Both the position numbers and the translations under genes were made by a program. A stretch of DNA of 8,370 bases from JBHEMK01 sp046262635 (GTDB taxonomy: Bacteria; Actinomycetota; Thermoleophilia; Gaiellales; Gaiellaceae), in the NCBI GenBank assembly GCA_046262635.1, contig JBHEMK010000149.1, positions 1-8,370 on the forward strand. Direction: 5' to 3'. How positions within the stretch are numbered: the stretch's first letter is position 1; the number at the start of each line of letters is the position of its first letter. Shown one piece after another: positions 6,663 through 8,370 of this stretch. Below the pieces are notes generated by a model. That model had not been told where the DNA came from. It saw nothing but the letters and a program-made list of their open reading frames with translations, and ran no database searches.

Positions 6663-6923
6663 TCGGTTCAGCGAGAAGCGTTCCGGTGGCCAGTCGATGA
6701 CGAGCGCCCGGCCGATGATCCAGCTCCGGCCGACCGTTTGCGGGCCGCGCGAGTCGCAGGGGAGCGTCCGCTCGTCGCCGGGCACGAAGTAGCGCGTGGA
6801 GGGATCCGCGGCCACATGCGAGCCTGGTCGTCGCGGGGGCCCGCCTGCCGGTGCCACCTTTCGATGCCGACCCTCGATGAAGATCCGCCAGCCTCGCTCC
6901 GAGCTGGCCTCAGACGGTGATCG
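6663..6923 (-). pseudogene. Decayed type I signal peptidase (S26), C-terminal remnant
   Basis: On the minus strand the frame reads RYFVPGDERTLPCDSRGPQ, then SWIIGRALVIDWPPERFSLN. This corresponds to the conserved C-terminal boxes of signal peptidase I (YFVmGDNR..S.DSR and iiGrA...WPP), which cleaves leader peptides outside the membrane. About 12 codons before the readable part of this block (from 6890) stands WRIFIEG, which looks like the strand just before the catalytic Ser box. The expected G-S-M-x-P-T box with the catalytic Ser and the later Lys region are missing; only about 15 unalike residues lie between. An in-frame TGA at 6924-6926 closes the frame, and no transmembrane segment precedes it. 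Downstream the frame has no stop of its own after FSLN and runs on into the topoisomerase gene to 6486. I read this as a gene that lost its 5' half and an internal segment. A strange small functional gene is less likely. It explains most of the 410-base gap at 6601-7010; I see nothing else there apart from the two -10-like hexamers. Confidence 0.6.
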
Positions 6924-6997
6924 TCAGCAGCCGACCGGCGGCCTGACGCGAGAGAGGGTCAGCGGTCGAGCGGAGCCTGCGTGCCGCGAAGGTGCCT

Positions 6998-7003
6998 GAT
7001 ACT
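6998..7003 (+). promoter_or_regulatory. -10 element of a possible leaderless promoter (first acyltransferase)
   Basis: GATACT lies 7 bases before the GTG at 7011. The same hexamer, spacing and flanks recur before the second acyltransferase. No -35 is visible. Confidence 0.4.
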
Positions 7004-7010
7004 CCCGCCG

Positions 7011-7622
7011 GTGCGGACGAGCCTGACCTACAACGTGATCGCCGTTCTCAGCGCGCCGGTCCTCTACGGCCTCTTCAGGCTGCGCGTGTCCGGCAGGGCG
7101 AACCTGCCCGCGGGCGGACTCGTGCTGGCGGCAAACCACGTCTCGAACTTCGACCCGTGGCCGCTCGGGATGCCACTTTGGCCGGGTCGGTGCCTGCGGT
7201 TCATGGCCAAGGCCGAGCTCTACTGGTGGCCGCTCCGGTTCGTGCTCGACTTCGGCGGCGCGTTCCCCGTGCGGCGCGGCGAGTCGGACGCCGGGGCCAT
7301 CGAGACCGCGATCCGGCTCTGCCGCGCGGGCCACGCCGTGGTGATCTTTCCCGAGGGGACGCGGCGGGGCAAAGGCCGGCGCAAGAACGTGGAGGCAAGG
7401 CCCCGGAGCGGGGCGGCAAGGGTCGCGCTCGAGGCCGGCGTTCCGCTCGTGCCGGCCGCCCTCGGCGGGACGGACCGCCTTTCCCGGCTGGGCCCGCTCC
7501 GGGTCGCCTACGGTGAGCCGCTCGCGCTCGACGACCTGCGCGGACTCGACCGCCACGAGGCGGCTGCTGAGGCCACCGGGCGTCTGATGGAGCGGATCGT
7601 CGAGCTCGAGGCGACACTGTGA
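7011..7622 (+). CDS. PlsC-type 1-acylglycerol-3-phosphate acyltransferase (first copy)
   Basis: 203 residues. It probably transfers an acyl chain to lysophosphatidic acid or a related lysolipid at the inner face of the membrane. Acyltransferase motifs: NHVSNFD (catalytic His43 and Asp48), GGAFPVRRGESD (82-93), FPEGTRR (113-119) and VPLVPAAL (144-151). The N-terminus is weakly hydrophobic (YNVIAVLSAPVLYGLF), probably a membrane-binding helix. An in-frame GTG at 6981 with GGAG 5 bases before it would add 10 residues. I prefer 7011 because YNV then follows closely after the start, as in the second copy, and GATACT lies 7 bases upstream. The second acyltransferase follows at once; the two align without gaps at about 138 of 203 residues. 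The lipid substrate cannot be told from sequence. Confidence 0.9.
   Translation: MRTSLTYNVIAVLSAPVLYGLFRLRVSGRANLPAGGLVLAANHVSNFDPWPLGMPLWPGRCLRFMAKAELYWWPLRFVLDFGGAFPVRRGESDAGAIETAIRLCRAGHAVVIFPEGTRRGKGRRKNVEARPRSGAARVALEAGVPLVPAALGGTDRLSRLGPLRVAYGEPLALDDLRGLDRHEAAAEATGRLMERIVELEATL
7200..7232 (+). repeat. Longest identical block shared by the two acyltransferase genes, copy 1
   Basis: A 33-base block encoding FMAKAELYWWP is identical to 7838-7870. The offset of 638 bases equals the distance between the two start codons, so this is part of the gene duplication and not a separate element. It could support recombination between the copies. Confidence 0.8.
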
Positions 7623-7635
7623 CCCCCGGCTGCCC

Positions 7636-7641
7636 GATACT
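7636..7641 (+). promoter_or_regulatory. -10 element of a possible leaderless promoter (second acyltransferase)
   Basis: GATACT lies 7 bases before the GTG at 7649, just after the stop of the first copy. The surrounding bases TGCC(C/T)GATACTC(C/T)CGCC match the site before the first copy. Confidence 0.35.
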
Positions 7642-7648
7642 CTCGCCC

Positions 7649-8260
7649 GTGAAGCCGACGCCGGTCTACAACGTGCTCGGAGTGATCGGCAGGCCCCTCC
7701 TGTACGGAATCTTCCGCCTGCGGACGACCGGCCAGAAGAACGTGCCCGACGGGGGCTGCGTGATCGCCTCGAACCACCTGTCGAACCTCGATCCATGGCC
7801 GCTCGGGGTGCCGCTCTGGCCACGACTCTTTCTCCGTTTCATGGCCAAGGCCGAGCTCTACTGGTGGCCGATGCGCCTCTTCCTCGACGCTGTCGGCGCC
7901 TTCCGGGTCCGGAGGGGGCAGGCGGACACCGAGGCGATCGAGACAGCCATCCGGCTCTGTCACGAGGGAAATGTCGTCGTCATGTTCCCGGAGGGAACGA
8001 GACGCCGGAAGGGACTGCGAAAGACGCGCCAGCCGCGCCCGCGCTCCGGCGCCGCCCGGATCGCCCTCACCGCCCGGGTGCCGCTCGTCCCGGCGGCCCT
8101 CAAGGGGACCGACCGGCTGTCGCGGCTCGGGCCGATGCGCGTCGCCTACGGGCCGCCGATCGAGCTCGAAGACCTGCGCGGGCTCGACATCCGCCGCGCC
8201 TCGCAGGAGGCAACCGACCGGCTGATGGCACGGATCGCCGAGCTCGAGGCCACACTCTGA
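7649..8260 (+). CDS. PlsC-type 1-acylglycerol-3-phosphate acyltransferase (second copy)
   Basis: 203 residues, collinear with the preceding gene. It keeps NHLSNLD (His43, Asp48), GAFRVRRGQAD (83-93), FPEGTRR (113-119) and VPLVPAAL, so both copies look catalytically intact. Differences cluster in the N-terminal segment, around 126-129, at 80-95 (AVGAFRV against FGGAFPV) and near the C-terminus, which might reflect different acyl or head-group preference. Two starts are possible. GTG 7619 overlaps the stop of the first copy as GTGA and suits translational coupling. GTG 7649 matches the first copy's start context, with GATACT 7 bases upstream. I chose 7649; the alternative adds 10 residues. The next gene starts 2 bases after this stop, so the three genes probably form one operon. 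Confidence 0.9.
   Translation: MKPTPVYNVLGVIGRPLLYGIFRLRTTGQKNVPDGGCVIASNHLSNLDPWPLGVPLWPRLFLRFMAKAELYWWPMRLFLDAVGAFRVRRGQADTEAIETAIRLCHEGNVVVMFPEGTRRRKGLRKTRQPRPRSGAARIALTARVPLVPAALKGTDRLSRLGPMRVAYGPPIELEDLRGLDIRRASQEATDRLMARIAELEATL
7838..7870 (+). repeat. Longest identical block shared by the two acyltransferase genes, copy 2
   Basis: Same 33 bases as 7200-7232, in the equivalent codons of the second gene. Confidence 0.8.
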
Positions 8261-8262
8261 GC

Positions 8263-8370
8263 ATGCTGCTGGCGGTGGACGGCGACTCGTTCGCGCACCG
8301 GGGCTACCACGCGCTGCCGAAGACGATCAGCCGCGCCGGCGGCCTGCCGGCGGGAGCGCTCGTTGGCTTT
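8263..8370 (+). CDS. 5'-3' exonuclease / DNA polymerase I N-terminus, partial
   Basis: The first 36 codons before the right edge. The protein starts MLLAVDGDSFAHRGYHALPK and continues with GGLPAGALVGF. This matches the beginning of the FEN/PIN-like 5'-3' exonuclease domain found in bacterial DNA polymerase I and in stand-alone 5'-3' exonucleases; Asp6 is the first metal-binding acid, and the RxYHALP stretch is typical. It removes RNA primers or flaps during replication and repair. The ATG lies 2 bases after the stop of the second acyltransferase and has no Shine-Dalgarno, which suggests translational coupling. Whether a polymerase domain follows cannot be seen, so I give no symbol. Confidence 0.85.
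   Translation, partial: MLLAVDGDSFAHRGYHALPKTISRAGGLPAGALVGF

Noticed and set aside
6924..7823. A 299-codon minus-strand open frame opposite the acyltransferases
   Set aside because: It is the antisense of two clear PlsC genes and has no recognisable protein content.
1..8370. A mobile element, defence system or other new multi-gene system
   Set aside because: I found no transposase, integrase, terminal repeats, CRISPR units or defence-type domains; the genes are mostly housekeeping or repair families.

Overview
The window is GC-rich and tightly packed. Gene content and start-site style suggest an uncultured or little-studied high-GC actinobacterium. A Thermoleophilia/Gaiellales-like genome is my best guess, from the tandem PlsC proteins, the DEDDh-GIY-YIG fusion nuclease and the many starts without a Shine-Dalgarno. 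This is inference; no rRNA or other taxonomic marker is present.

Layout: (1) 1-440, minus: the N-terminal part of a lipoprotein that binds peptides for an ABC importer (family 5 solute-binding protein), running off the left edge. (2) 565-1194, minus: an SH3b plus NlpC/P60 cysteine peptidase without a signal peptide, directly upstream of the binding protein. Together they look like a cell-wall peptide uptake and recycling module. (3) 1195-1292: a divergent promoter region with a perfect 14-bp LexA/SOS-type palindrome. (4) 1293-3053, plus: a fused DEDDh 3'-5' exonuclease / GIY-YIG (UvrC/Cho-type) endonuclease with a UVR motif, probably a DNA repair enzyme under SOS control. (5) 3162-4235, minus: a RpoD-family sigma-70 factor. 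(6) 4375-6600, minus: a type IA topoisomerase of the TopB kind. (7) About 6663-6923, minus: a decayed C-terminal piece of a type I signal peptidase. (8) 7011-7622 and 7649-8260, plus: two collinear PlsC-type lysophospholipid acyltransferases, 203 residues each and about 68% identical by hand count. (9) 8263 to the right edge, plus: the start of a 5'-3' exonuclease or DNA polymerase I.

Four of the gene starts (fusion nuclease, topoisomerase, both acyltransferases) have a -10-like hexamer 6-7 bases upstream of the start codon and no convincing Shine-Dalgarno, as expected for leaderless mRNAs. The binding-protein gene instead has a strong GGGGAGG at 7 bases. Functionally the window mixes DNA maintenance (fusion nuclease, topoisomerase, 5'-3' exonuclease), core transcription (sigma factor), phospholipid synthesis and envelope peptide recycling. 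I see no mobile element, CRISPR array, tRNA or rRNA. The least ordinary points are the SOS-box/leaderless arrangement at the nuclease gene, the sigma factor with a changed -10-reading residue, the signal peptidase remnant, and the duplicated acyltransferases with matching start regions.
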